From NCBI GenBank assembly GCA_030668485.1, contig DAOUTW010000018.1:1-64000 (forward strand): a stretch of 64,000 bases of DNA. Reading direction: 5' to 3'. The position numbers were made by a program, and so were the translations under genes. The stretch is from Candidatus Zixiibacteriota bacterium. GTDB lineage: Bacteria > Zixibacteria > MSB-5A5 > GN15 > JAAZOE01. Below the pieces are notes generated by a model. That model had not been told where the DNA came from, did not search any database, and was given only the letters and a program-made list of their open reading frames with translations. Of the stretch, positions 35,681 through 44,395 are shown piece after piece (positions within the stretch are counted from its first letter, which is position 1; the number at the start of each line of letters is the position of its first letter).

Positions 35681-37124
35681 CCAGTTTCTCCTTGAGCAAT
35701 TTATTAACCATCTCAGGATTGGCCTTCCCGCTGGTCGCCTTCATCACCTGCCCGACAAAGAAATCGAACAATTGCCTTTTGCCCTCTCGATACTTTTGAA
35801 CTTGGATCGCTTCCTGCGTTATTATCTCTTCAATCACTGCTGTCAATTTTGTACTGTCGCTGATCTGCCTCAGATCCTGCTCTTCAATTATTGCCCCGGC
35901 ACTTTTCCCGCTTGCGGCCATTTCCCTGAAAATCTCTTTGGCCATTTTGCCCGATATTATATCTGATTCCAGGCTGCAAAGCAACTCCGCCAGCATGTTT
36001 GGTGTAATAAAAAATTCACCCACCTCAAGTTTTCGTTCATGAATCTCCCGCAACACATCTACCATCAACCAATTAGCTACCCGTTTCGTGTCCTCAACTT
36101 GCGCCGCCACGGCCTCAAAATAATCAGCCAATTCGTTCGACCCGGTTAAAACACCGGCGTCGTATGAAGTAATATCATATTCTTTAGCCAGCCGTTCCCT
36201 TCTGGCATCCGGAAGCTCCGGCTGATCAGATTTTATTTCATCGATCCAAGATTGTTCCAGTTTGATCGGGATCAAATCCGGCTCAGGGAAATAACGGTAA
36301 TCTTCCGACTCTTCTTTGCCACGCATCGCTTCCGATTTCTGATCGTCATCATTCCAAAGGAGCGTTTCTTGAATCACCTTGCCGCCTGCATCCAGAATCG
36401 CGGCGTGCCTTTTAATCTCATAAGCAAGCGCCCGCTCCACCGCTCGAAAGGAATTCAGATTCTTCAATTCCGTCCTCGTTCCGAAAGACTTTTCCCCCCT
36501 GCGCCTGAGCGAAATATTGGCATCGCAACGGAGAGCACCCTTTTCCATATCGCCGGAACAAATCTTAAGATATTGCATGATCAGTTTCAGCTTCGACAGA
36601 AAACGATGAGCCTCCTGCGGGCTGCGAATATCCGGTCGGGTGACAATTTCGAGAAGCGGTACGCCACAGCGATTCAGGTCGATTTTGGTCTCCCCTTCCC
36701 CGCCTTCGGGATGAATCGACTTCCCGGCATCTTCTTCAAGGTGAATCCCGATCAATTCGATATCGCGAGAATATTCAGGCAATTCGATTTGTATCGAACC
36801 GCCAAGCCCGATCGGTGAATCATACTGCGATATTTGGTATCCTTTCGGCAAATCGGGATAAAAATAGTTTTTGCGGGCGAAAATCGAATGTTTCCGTACC
36901 TCGCCGCCGACCGCCAGAATCATCTTGACGGCGTATTCGACGGCACGCCTATTTAGAACCGGCAGAGCGCCGGGATGCCCCAGGCATACCGGGCAGGTCA
37001 GGCTGTTGGGCGCGGCCCCGAATACGATACCGCAGCCACAAAACATTTTGGATTGAGTCTGCAGTTGAGCATGCACCTCCAGCCCGATAACCGCCTCATA
37101 CCCGATTTTATCCACAGTATCCAT
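35673..37124 (-). CDS. gatB: Asp/Glu-tRNA amidotransferase subunit B
   Basis: This 483-residue subunit of GatCAB corrects mischarged Glu-tRNAGln and/or Asp-tRNAAsn. It begins YEAVIGLEVHAQLQTQSKMFCGC, with CPVCLGHPGALPVLN giving the zinc cysteines, then GKSIHPE, LNRCGVPLLEIVTRPD, and a C-terminal tRNA-binding YqeY-like tail (VGQVMKATSGKANPEMVNKLL). It is separated from gatA by a hydrolase gene. Confidence 0.97.
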   Translation of the reverse strand: MDTVDKIGYEAVIGLEVHAQLQTQSKMFCGCGIVFGAAPNSLTCPVCLGHPGALPVLNRRAVEYAVKMILAVGGEVRKHSIFARKNYFYPDLPKGYQISQYDSPIGLGGSIQIELPEYSRDIELIGIHLEEDAGKSIHPEGGEGETKIDLNRCGVPLLEIVTRPDIRSPQEAHRFLSKLKLIMQYLKICSGDMEKGALRCDANISLRRRGEKSFGTRTELKNLNSFRAVERALAYEIKRHAAILDAGGKVIQETLLWNDDDQKSEAMRGKEESEDYRYFPEPDLIPIKLEQSWIDEIKSDQPELPDARRERLAKEYDITSYDAGVLTGSNELADYFEAVAAQVEDTKRVANWLMVDVLREIHERKLEVGEFFITPNMLAELLCSLESDIISGKMAKEIFREMAASGKSAGAIIEEQDLRQISDSTKLTAVIEEIITQEAIQVQKYREGKRQLFDFFVGQVMKATSGKANPEMVNKLLKEKLDG

Positions 37125-37921
37125 CAGTCTTTACTTTTTGACACCACTCTTTCAAGAAATTGTTCAAATCTGAAATTGAATCTTTCCGGCGCTTCCATAT
37201 TCAGCATATGCCCGACGTCGGGCACAATATCGATTTCCGAATCGGCGATTTTCTCATGGAGGATTTTCGCCAGCGGAATAAAAAAACGGTCCTTATCGCC
37301 GACAAAGATCATGGTCGGGAGCTTGATTCCATCGGCCAGCGTGACATCGTCGCGATCTTTATATTTGCCCCGTTTCGGATCGAGCCATAACAGTCCGCAA
37401 TGGCCTGAGATGATTTCCTTCAACTCCTGCCGCAACTCTTCATTGCGATTGATATAATAAAACAGGGTCGACCTGATCCAGAGTCGTTTGGTTTTTTCCA
37501 CCCCGATGGTCATCGCTTGTTCCCGGAAATCTCTATATTTCGGAGGCGGACTGTATCCCCCGGCGGCGGTATCAACCAGCGTCAACGACATCAGCGTCTC
37601 GGGATAATCTATCGCATACCCCAATGCCGTGGCGCCCCCCATCGACAGACCGACCAGGTGAAACTTATCCAGATGCAGCCCCTTTGTAAAATTGCGCAAA
37701 TCCTCGACCCGGTCCCCCCGCGAATAACCCGACTCGGGACAACATGATTTTCCGTGTCCGCGCGAATCGTAAGCTATCACCCGGTATTTCGGGGAGAAAT
37801 ATTCCATCTGCCGCCGCCACATGCGCCGGTCGAGAGTGAAACCATGCAGGAAAACGATCGGATCACCCGATCCTTGATCATCGTAATAAAGCGTGACTTC
37901 GCCAACTTTGATTTCAGGCAT
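37124..37921 (-). CDS. alpha/beta hydrolase
   Basis: This 265-residue alpha/beta-fold hydrolase shows oxyanion region IVFLHGFTLDRRMW, RVIAYDSRGHGKS, nucleophile elbow GLSMGGATALG (Ser), a probable acid in IFVGDKDRFF and the His in VPDVGHMLNMEAPERFN. Substrate is unknown; esterase or C-C hydrolase are both possible. It overlaps the gatA end by 8 bp and abuts gatB, so it is cotranscribed with the amidotransferase genes although unrelated in chemistry. Confidence 0.9.
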   Translation of the reverse strand: MPEIKVGEVTLYYDDQGSGDPIVFLHGFTLDRRMWRRQMEYFSPKYRVIAYDSRGHGKSCCPESGYSRGDRVEDLRNFTKGLHLDKFHLVGLSMGGATALGYAIDYPETLMSLTLVDTAAGGYSPPPKYRDFREQAMTIGVEKTKRLWIRSTLFYYINRNEELRQELKEIISGHCGLLWLDPKRGKYKDRDDVTLADGIKLPTMIFVGDKDRFFIPLAKILHEKIADSEIDIVPDVGHMLNMEAPERFNFRFEQFLERVVSKSKD

Positions 37922-39374
37922 AATTATATCCTATCATTTGTTCTATTTGTCCGGCTACGGTTAACAATTTTTTCTCTCCGAATGCCGGTGCCATAATCTG
38001 CAATCCAATCGGCCGCCCATCCGCTGTCCTGTCGCAAGGAATCGACATCGCCGGAATACCGGCCAGATTGGCCGGTACCGTCAGGATATCGGACAGATAC
38101 ATCTGAAGCGGATCGCCGGACTTCTCACCGACCCCAAAGGCTGCGGTCGGAGAAGTTGGGGCAAGAATCAGATCGACCGAATCGAATGCTTTATCAAAAT
38201 CAATTTTTATCAATTCCCGGACCTTCTGAGCCTTCCGGTAATAGTTCTCATAATATCCAGCCGACAGAGCAAACGTCCCCAGCATTATCCGCCGTTTAAC
38301 TTCTGTCCCGAACCCCTCGCTTCGTGTCTCGCTATACATCGTATCGAGCCCCTGCTCCCGGCCTGCCGACCGACCATACCTGACACCATCATAACGGGCC
38401 AGGTTGGCCGACGCCTCGGCATTGGCGATCATATAATAAGCAGACACAGCATACTCAGTATGTGGCAACGATATCTTTTCGATTTCATAGCCAGCCGCAT
38501 CAACTTTTTCGATAGTCTTATCAATCATGGTTCGTACTTCGTCATCTATCCCTTCAGAGACATACTCCAACGGAATACCTATACGCGGTTTCTTTGTCGA
38601 TAACTTTTCGATAGACTTTGAATAAGGAGGATGATCAAACTCGGCTGAGGTGCTATCATTCGGATCAAAACCTGCTATCGCCTCATAAGCAAGAGCACAG
38701 TCGGCGACATTCCTCGCCAGCGGCCCGATCTGGTCGGTGGATGACGCAAAGGCAATCAAACCATAGCGGGAAACCGCGCCATAAGTCGGCTTCAGTCCGA
38801 CAACGCCACACAGGGCAGCCGGTTGACGGACCGATCCGCCGGTATCGGAGCCGTAAGCAATCGGAACAATCCCGGCCGCGACCACCGCCGCCGATCCGCC
38901 CGATGATCCTCCGGGAACAAGATCGTCACGAACCGGATTTTTAACCGGTCCGAAGGCGCTGTTTTCATTCGATGATCCCATGGCGAATTCATCCATGTTC
39001 GCCTTGGCAATAATCACCGCTCCGGCTTCTTCCAGTTTTTTTATGCAGGTGGCGTCATACGGCGAAATATAGTTTTCGAGAATTCGGCTGCCGCATGTGG
39101 TTGGATATCCGGAGTAGACGATATTGTCTTTAACGATCACCGGCACCCCTGCCAGAAGCGGTAGTTCGTTTCCTGACGCGACTTTTTGATCTATTTGTTC
39201 AGCCTGGGAAATAGCCTTTTGATGACACAGCGTGATGACGGCATTGAGACGCCGACCCTCGCTGTCGGCCAATTGCAAAGCGGTTTCGGCCAGATCGACC
39301 GCTTTCAATTGCCCGGCTCTGATCCGCCTGACAATCTCGGCGGCTGTTAGCTCTCTATAATCTTTTATCATCAT
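37914..39374 (-). CDS. gatA: Asp/Glu-tRNA amidotransferase subunit A
   Basis: This 486-residue amidase-signature subunit releases ammonia from glutamine. The Ser-cisSer-Lys triad is seen in PVIVKDNI (Lys), PGGSSGGSAAVVAAG (cis-Ser) and YGSDTGGSVRQPAALCG (nucleophile Ser). Length is standard. It follows glnA by 17 bp; gatC, the third subunit, is not seen in the window. Confidence 0.97.
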   Translation of the reverse strand: MMIKDYRELTAAEIVRRIRAGQLKAVDLAETALQLADSEGRRLNAVITLCHQKAISQAEQIDQKVASGNELPLLAGVPVIVKDNIVYSGYPTTCGSRILENYISPYDATCIKKLEEAGAVIIAKANMDEFAMGSSNENSAFGPVKNPVRDDLVPGGSSGGSAAVVAAGIVPIAYGSDTGGSVRQPAALCGVVGLKPTYGAVSRYGLIAFASSTDQIGPLARNVADCALAYEAIAGFDPNDSTSAEFDHPPYSKSIEKLSTKKPRIGIPLEYVSEGIDDEVRTMIDKTIEKVDAAGYEIEKISLPHTEYAVSAYYMIANAEASANLARYDGVRYGRSAGREQGLDTMYSETRSEGFGTEVKRRIMLGTFALSAGYYENYYRKAQKVRELIKIDFDKAFDSVDLILAPTSPTAAFGVGEKSGDPLQMYLSDILTVPANLAGIPAMSIPCDRTADGRPIGLQIMAPAFGEKKLLTVAGQIEQMIGYNYA

Positions 39375-39391
39375 TCGGGCGGGCCCGAAGG

Positions 39392-40717
39392 TTACAACAT
39401 TGACATATATTTATCTATTTCATATTCGGTCACGCAGGTGCGGTACTGATCCCATTCGATCCGCTTGTTTTCGAGGAACTTGGCGAACATTTTGTCGCCC
39501 AGAAGGCCACGCACCAATTCCGATTTCTCGGTGGCGTTGATCGCCTCTTCCAGCGTCCCGGGAAGCGACTTTATATTCAACTTCTCCCGTTCGGATGGAG
39601 TCATATCGAAAATATTTTGCTCGATAGGATCGGGCAATTCATATTTTCCTTCGACGCCTTTCAAGCCGGCGGTGAGCATGGCGGCAAAAGCCAGGTACGG
39701 ATTGCAGGCCGGATCGGGGGAACGGAGTTCAATCCGGGTCGCCTTTTCTTTCCCCACTCGGTACATCGGAACCCTGACCAGCGAGGAACGATTGCGCCGC
39801 CCCCATGAGATATAAACGGGCGCTTCATAGCCGGCGACAAGCCGTTTATAACTGTTGACCCATTGATTGGTGATCAGGGTGAATTCATGAATATGCTTCA
39901 GTATCCCGGCCATAAAATGGCGCGCCATAGCCGAGAGCTGATACGGAGCGTCGCTGTCGAAAAAGAGATTATGGCTGTTTTCGAAAATCGACATATGACA
40001 ATGCATCCCCGAACCGTTCTCACCGAACAACGGTTTGGGCATAAAGGTCGCATAGTACCCATTCTCCTGAGCCTTTTCCTTGACAATAAATTTATATAAC
40101 TGTGCGAAATCGGCCATCACCAGCGCATCCCTGTACTTCAGATCGATCTCCTGCTGCGATGGCGCCACTTCATGATGAGAACATTCCACCATGATGCCGA
40201 TATCTTCGAGGGCGCGGACCGTTTTCTTCCGTAGCTTGGTACTGATATCGACGGTGCCATAATCGAAATACCCGCCCTTATCGATTATCTCCGGCTTATG
40301 ATCGTCCTTGAAATAGAAGTACTCAATCTCAGGCCCGGTATTGAATGTCCACCCTTTACTCTCGATCTTTTTGAGGGTCTTACGAAGAATATAGCGTGGA
40401 TCGCGATCATACGGCTTGCCCTCGGGCGTCTGAATATCGCAGAACATCATGGCCACTTTTTCATCACCTATACGCCACGGGAAAATTCTGAACGATCTCA
40501 GATCCGGAACCGCCATTAAATCGGATTCCTCGATCCGAACAAAGCCTTCAATTGAGGAACCGTCAAACCCCTGGCCGCTGTCAATCGCCTCCTCGATTTC
40601 GGGTCGGGTCAGGGCAAGGCCTTTCAAACGGCCCAGAACATCGGTAAAACACAATCGGATATACCGGACTCCCGCCTCGTCGATCTGTTTGAGGATATCC
40701 TCTTTAGTCTTTGCCAT
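39392..40717 (-). CDS. glnA: glutamine synthetase, type I (alpha-like)
   Basis: This 441-residue enzyme makes glutamine from glutamate, ammonia and ATP. GFDGSSIEGFVRIEESDL opens the beta-grasp; EIEYFYF, ECSHHEVAPSQQEIDLKY, NGSGMHCHMSIF and SWGRRNRSSLVRVP form the active site. Length lacks the 25-residue insert of the beta type. The position of the adenylylatable Tyr reads NIFDMT, with Phe, so control by GlnE is unlikely and feedback control is expected. AAGGAG lies 9 nt before ATG. It heads a run (gatA, hydrolase, gatB, purN, purC, purH) of largely glutamine-linked genes. Confidence 0.97.
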   Translation of the reverse strand: MAKTKEDILKQIDEAGVRYIRLCFTDVLGRLKGLALTRPEIEEAIDSGQGFDGSSIEGFVRIEESDLMAVPDLRSFRIFPWRIGDEKVAMMFCDIQTPEGKPYDRDPRYILRKTLKKIESKGWTFNTGPEIEYFYFKDDHKPEIIDKGGYFDYGTVDISTKLRKKTVRALEDIGIMVECSHHEVAPSQQEIDLKYRDALVMADFAQLYKFIVKEKAQENGYYATFMPKPLFGENGSGMHCHMSIFENSHNLFFDSDAPYQLSAMARHFMAGILKHIHEFTLITNQWVNSYKRLVAGYEAPVYISWGRRNRSSLVRVPMYRVGKEKATRIELRSPDPACNPYLAFAAMLTAGLKGVEGKYELPDPIEQNIFDMTPSEREKLNIKSLPGTLEEAINATEKSELVRGLLGDKMFAKFLENKRIEWDQYRTCVTEYEIDKYMSML

Positions 40718-40781
40718 GACACCGGCTCCTTATCTGATCGGAGATTAAGTCTACAACTTAGAGCAATTGAAATCCAAAATC

Positions 40782-40822
40782 AAAACAAAAATTGCCGCCC
40801 ACAAAGGGCGGCAAAAAAAAAG
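40782..40822 (-). terminator. rho-independent terminator after the sel/amidohydrolase operon
   Basis: Perfect TTGCCGCCC / GGGCGGCAA stem with a 5-nt loop (40792-40814). On the minus strand it is followed by TTTTTGTTTTG. It separates the upstream amidohydrolase gene from glnA. Confidence 0.9.
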
Positions 40823-40918
40823 ATACGAAACCGCAAATGATTACGCTAATATTTTTGTCGGAACGCCTTAATTTTTATGAATTGACCGTAGATACAGCTT
40901 TTGGCGTCCGCCTCGGCT

Positions 40919-42514
40919 CTAACGCAAGCCTTTTACCAAGCCGTTGTGATACACCACTTTCCCATCAAAAACAGTCGCGGCGACTTGTGCCCGGTATATC
41001 TGCGAGGGCGGCATGGTGTAGATATTGTCATCGAAAATAGTCAGGTCGGCCTGAAATCCGGGGGCGATTTTGCCTGAGAAATCCTCCCGTCCGGCGGTAT
41101 AGGCCGGCCCGGTCGTAAACCCGTTTACCGCCTGAGCAACCGTAAGAGATTCTTCAGGATAGAACCGTCCCCCCCGCTCCCCGTAGCCATTGCGGTTAAC
41201 AGCGGCATGGACCCCGGCAATCGGATCGAGCGGTTCGATCGGGCAGTCCGAACCAAAAGTAAGGGGGATGTTTGTTTTTAACAGAGTCTTAAAAATATAG
41301 GCATTCCGGCCTCGCCGGCCCCAATATTCGGCCACCAGTTGGCGGTCCGACGGGCAATGGCTCGGCTGCATTGAGGCGACCGCGCCGGTCTTTTTCAAAC
41401 GGGGAATATCGCCTCGGGAAATAATCTGCAGATGTTCGATCCGGTGCCTCAAATGATCCTTTTTGGGCGCCGATTCATAAGCGCTGATAACATTGGCCAC
41501 CGCCTGGTCGCCGATGGCATGAATGGCGCAGGCGAGATTATTTCTTGCTGCTTTCCCCACCATCCGTTTCAGATCTCCGACGCTGATAACCTGCACTCCG
41601 GTTCCGGTTCGTTTGCCTTGATAAGGTTTCTTCATCAGGGCGGTCTGGGCGCCCAGCGATCCGTCGGAAAATATTTTTACTCCGCCGACCCGCAGGGTCT
41701 CATCCCCCTGGCCGGTCATAACCTTTTTGGCTATCAATTCATCGAGCATCGCCACCGGGAAGTAATAGTGAACGCGAAATCCCAGTTTCTTTTGCTTATG
41801 AAGCTTCTGAAAATAGGTCCATGCCTCAGGGAGGTCAACCGAATGAAAACCGGTCACCCCTCGTTCATAAACAGTCCGGGTCGCTATCCTCCATGCTCGA
41901 TCAAGTTTTTTCGGATCGGGACGGCTCATCAACTTGACAACCGGAAAATAACCGGGTATCTCCCGTAATATACCGGTCGGTTTGCCGGTCACCGGATCGC
42001 GATCAACCCTGCCTCCCTCCGGGACCTTATATGATTTATTAATACCGGCCAGCTCCAGCGCCCGAGAATTGACCCACATTATATGCTGATCTTTGCTGAA
42101 AAAAGCGGCCGGACGTTTCCCGGTAACACGGTCCAATTCCGCCGCGGTCGGAAGATGATACTCCTCCCAGCGGTCGGCCGACCATCCGTCGCCGGTGATC
42201 CATTTATCGGTTTTATGCTTTTCCGCAAACCTCTTTATCCGATGCAAGGCATCACCAAAGGTCGCCGTTCCGTCGAGATGGACCGTATCCAGAGTTGCCG
42301 CCCAGAAATGAAAATGAGTATGACTGTCAACCAATCCGGGAGTAACCGCCCGCCCCTTGAGATTGACCAGACGATATGATGGATACTGAGACTTGAAAAA
42401 AGACAGGTTGTCGCCTAAGGCAGCTATTTTATTACCCTTGATAACAACTATTGTGGGGCGTTTTCGGGTGGGATACTGAGGATAGACCCGGGCATTATAA
42501 AAGATGGCGTTCAT
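40919..42514 (-). CDS. amidohydrolase, YtcJ/Amidohydro_3 type
   Basis: This metal-dependent hydrolase is about 531 residues long from the internal Met at 42514 (MNAIFYNARVYPQ); the longer ORF start at 42547 lies deeper in selB. Features are VTPGLVDSHTHFHFW (metal His pair), KWITGDGWSADRW, FSDGSLGAQTALM, CAIHAIGDQAV, RHRIEHLQI and TFGSDCPIEPLDP (metal Asp). Members hydrolyse exocyclic amides or formamides, but the substrate is not predictable. It overlaps the selB stop by about 20 bp, so it is probably cotranscribed with selA and selB. Confidence 0.9.
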   Translation of the reverse strand: MNAIFYNARVYPQYPTRKRPTIVVIKGNKIAALGDNLSFFKSQYPSYRLVNLKGRAVTPGLVDSHTHFHFWAATLDTVHLDGTATFGDALHRIKRFAEKHKTDKWITGDGWSADRWEEYHLPTAAELDRVTGKRPAAFFSKDQHIMWVNSRALELAGINKSYKVPEGGRVDRDPVTGKPTGILREIPGYFPVVKLMSRPDPKKLDRAWRIATRTVYERGVTGFHSVDLPEAWTYFQKLHKQKKLGFRVHYYFPVAMLDELIAKKVMTGQGDETLRVGGVKIFSDGSLGAQTALMKKPYQGKRTGTGVQVISVGDLKRMVGKAARNNLACAIHAIGDQAVANVISAYESAPKKDHLRHRIEHLQIISRGDIPRLKKTGAVASMQPSHCPSDRQLVAEYWGRRGRNAYIFKTLLKTNIPLTFGSDCPIEPLDPIAGVHAAVNRNGYGERGGRFYPEESLTVAQAVNGFTTGPAYTAGREDFSGKIAPGFQADLTIFDDNIYTMPPSQIYRAQVAATVFDGKVVYHNGLVKGLR

Positions 42515-44393
42515 CGTAGCGGGCTCCTTTGATGCGGAAATCTCCATCCCGGCGGGTCATACCGAGACGGTCAAGGTTTTCCAGAACCGGCAGGGCGTAT
42601 TTGCGACTCGAACCGAAACGATCACGAAATTCAGCGACCGTTAATTTCCCATGGGTTTCAAGTTTCTCTTCGATAAAGGCTGTTATTTCCTTCCAGAGAG
42701 CGCCGGTCATCACGAATTGATTACCGATGGTATTGAGCCGACCCTCATCCCTCAGAAAGATGACCGTTCGCCGACTACCGGCAAACCGCGATTCGATATC
42801 ATCGTAAGAAAGGTAACTGTGCCCGGCTTTTTCGACTTCGGCCATAATCCGTTCGGCCTCGTCTTTCATTTTATTATCCAGTTCCGGAATAAAATCGGGC
42901 ATATGGTAGAATTGCAGGGTCCGTCCCACCGATGATATACTCTCGAAGTATCTGAGCAGGAAAACGAATTGTTCCAGATCTCCGAATTTCAGACGACGCG
43001 ACAGTTCCTCGGCGGTTAATCCCTTGAGGTGTGATTTATGCTTGTGCGTCTTTTCCAGTTCGCGGACGATACCGGTCAGCCTCTCCGATACTTTACTTCC
43101 CAAGGCCACAGAATCTTCGAAACGAATCACCTTGTTGTCATCGATCAACCGACTGACCGTATCCCCGATCTGTTCGGCTGAGAAACCGGAATGCCGTAAA
43201 AGACCTGACACAGGCCAAAAAAATCTTTTGTCCAGTTCCGTAAGAATAATCTCTTCGACCCCGCCCTCTCTGCGGCGCATCAGGTTCTCGGTCAGCGCCG
43301 ACAGATCCTTGCGGCGGGGGTAATGATCGAGAAGGTCCAATATCCGCCCTCCGCCGACTGTCATCTGCGGGGTTGGCAGACGGAGAATGAAATTATCGGA
43401 AACAAATGCCGCCAGCGGATCGACTGTCTTGAAAATGGCCAGACCGCTCTGGCCCGGACCTATCCCCTTATCATCGAAGGGACGGATTATCGCCTCGGTT
43501 TCAGACGTGCCGAGAATGATTAATACTTTGCGGCCCTCCTTGAGCGCGATGCCGGAATTGCTGAGATTTTTTATCCATCCGGCAAAAAAGGTCGGGCGCG
43601 CTTTATATTCAAAACCGGTGATCACCTGCCCTCGCTTGACTTCCGAACGATCGACTCCGGTCAGGTTAATCGCCACCCGGGTTCCGGCTCCCATATGATC
43701 CACCTTGCGCGCATGCGATTGCAAGGCTCGAATTTTGATCCGATCGCCGCTGGGAAAATGATACACATCGGTATCGGCCGAAAAACCGCCCCCCCGGCTG
43801 GTGCCGGTCACGACTACCCCGATTCCGGTCAGGACAAATGATCGGTCGATAAACAATCGCGCTTTGCCGATATCCTCGACTGCCTTAAGCTCCTGCGAAA
43901 TCTCCGTAATCGCCTGGATAATATTTTCGACACCTTCACCGGTTTCAGATGACACCGGCACCACCGGAGCATTCTCAAGAAAGGTCCCCGTAAGACGGGT
44001 CTTCACATCGGCCTGTACCAACTCGAGCCAATCCGGTTCGACCAGATCGGTTTTGGTCACCGCCACCAGGCCATGTTTTATTTCCAGCAGATTGAGAATA
44101 TCGAAATGTTCCTGGGTTTGCGGCATCCAGCCGTCATCGGCGGCGATCACCAGCATCGCGGCATTGATCCCTCCGGCACCCGCTACCATATTGCGGACGA
44201 ATCGTTCATGCCCCGGCACATCGACCAGGCCGATTTCGCTGCCGTCAGGCAATGACAGCCAGGCAAAACCGAGGTCGATAGTCATCCCGCGTTCTTTTTC
44301 TTCCGGTAACCGATCCGGATCGATACCGGTCATCGCTTTTATCAGGGATGATTTGCCGTGGTCGATATGTCCCGCAGTACCAAGAACAAACAT
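42495..44393 (-). CDS. selB: selenocysteine-specific elongation factor SelB
   Basis: This 632-residue GTPase delivers Sec-tRNASec to UGA codons at SECIS hairpins. It has P-loop GTAGHIDHGKSSLIKAMTG, switch I DRLPEEKERGMTIDLGFAWL, switch II DVPGHERFVRNMVAGAGG, TKTD, EF-Tu-like domains II-III, and C-terminal winged helices that bind mRNA (WKEITAFIEEKLETHGKLTVAEFRDRFGSSRKYALPVLENLDRLGMTRRDGDFRI). It lies 2 bp downstream of selA. With tRNA-Sec at 56.7 kb this shows active Sec decoding. Confidence 0.97.
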   Translation of the reverse strand: MFVLGTAGHIDHGKSSLIKAMTGIDPDRLPEEKERGMTIDLGFAWLSLPDGSEIGLVDVPGHERFVRNMVAGAGGINAAMLVIAADDGWMPQTQEHFDILNLLEIKHGLVAVTKTDLVEPDWLELVQADVKTRLTGTFLENAPVVPVSSETGEGVENIIQAITEISQELKAVEDIGKARLFIDRSFVLTGIGVVVTGTSRGGGFSADTDVYHFPSGDRIKIRALQSHARKVDHMGAGTRVAINLTGVDRSEVKRGQVITGFEYKARPTFFAGWIKNLSNSGIALKEGRKVLIILGTSETEAIIRPFDDKGIGPGQSGLAIFKTVDPLAAFVSDNFILRLPTPQMTVGGGRILDLLDHYPRRKDLSALTENLMRRREGGVEEIILTELDKRFFWPVSGLLRHSGFSAEQIGDTVSRLIDDNKVIRFEDSVALGSKVSERLTGIVRELEKTHKHKSHLKGLTAEELSRRLKFGDLEQFVFLLRYFESISSVGRTLQFYHMPDFIPELDNKMKDEAERIMAEVEKAGHSYLSYDDIESRFAGSRRTVIFLRDEGRLNTIGNQFVMTGALWKEITAFIEEKLETHGKLTVAEFRDRFGSSRKYALPVLENLDRLGMTRRDGDFRIKGARYDERHLL

Positions 44394-44395
44394 AT

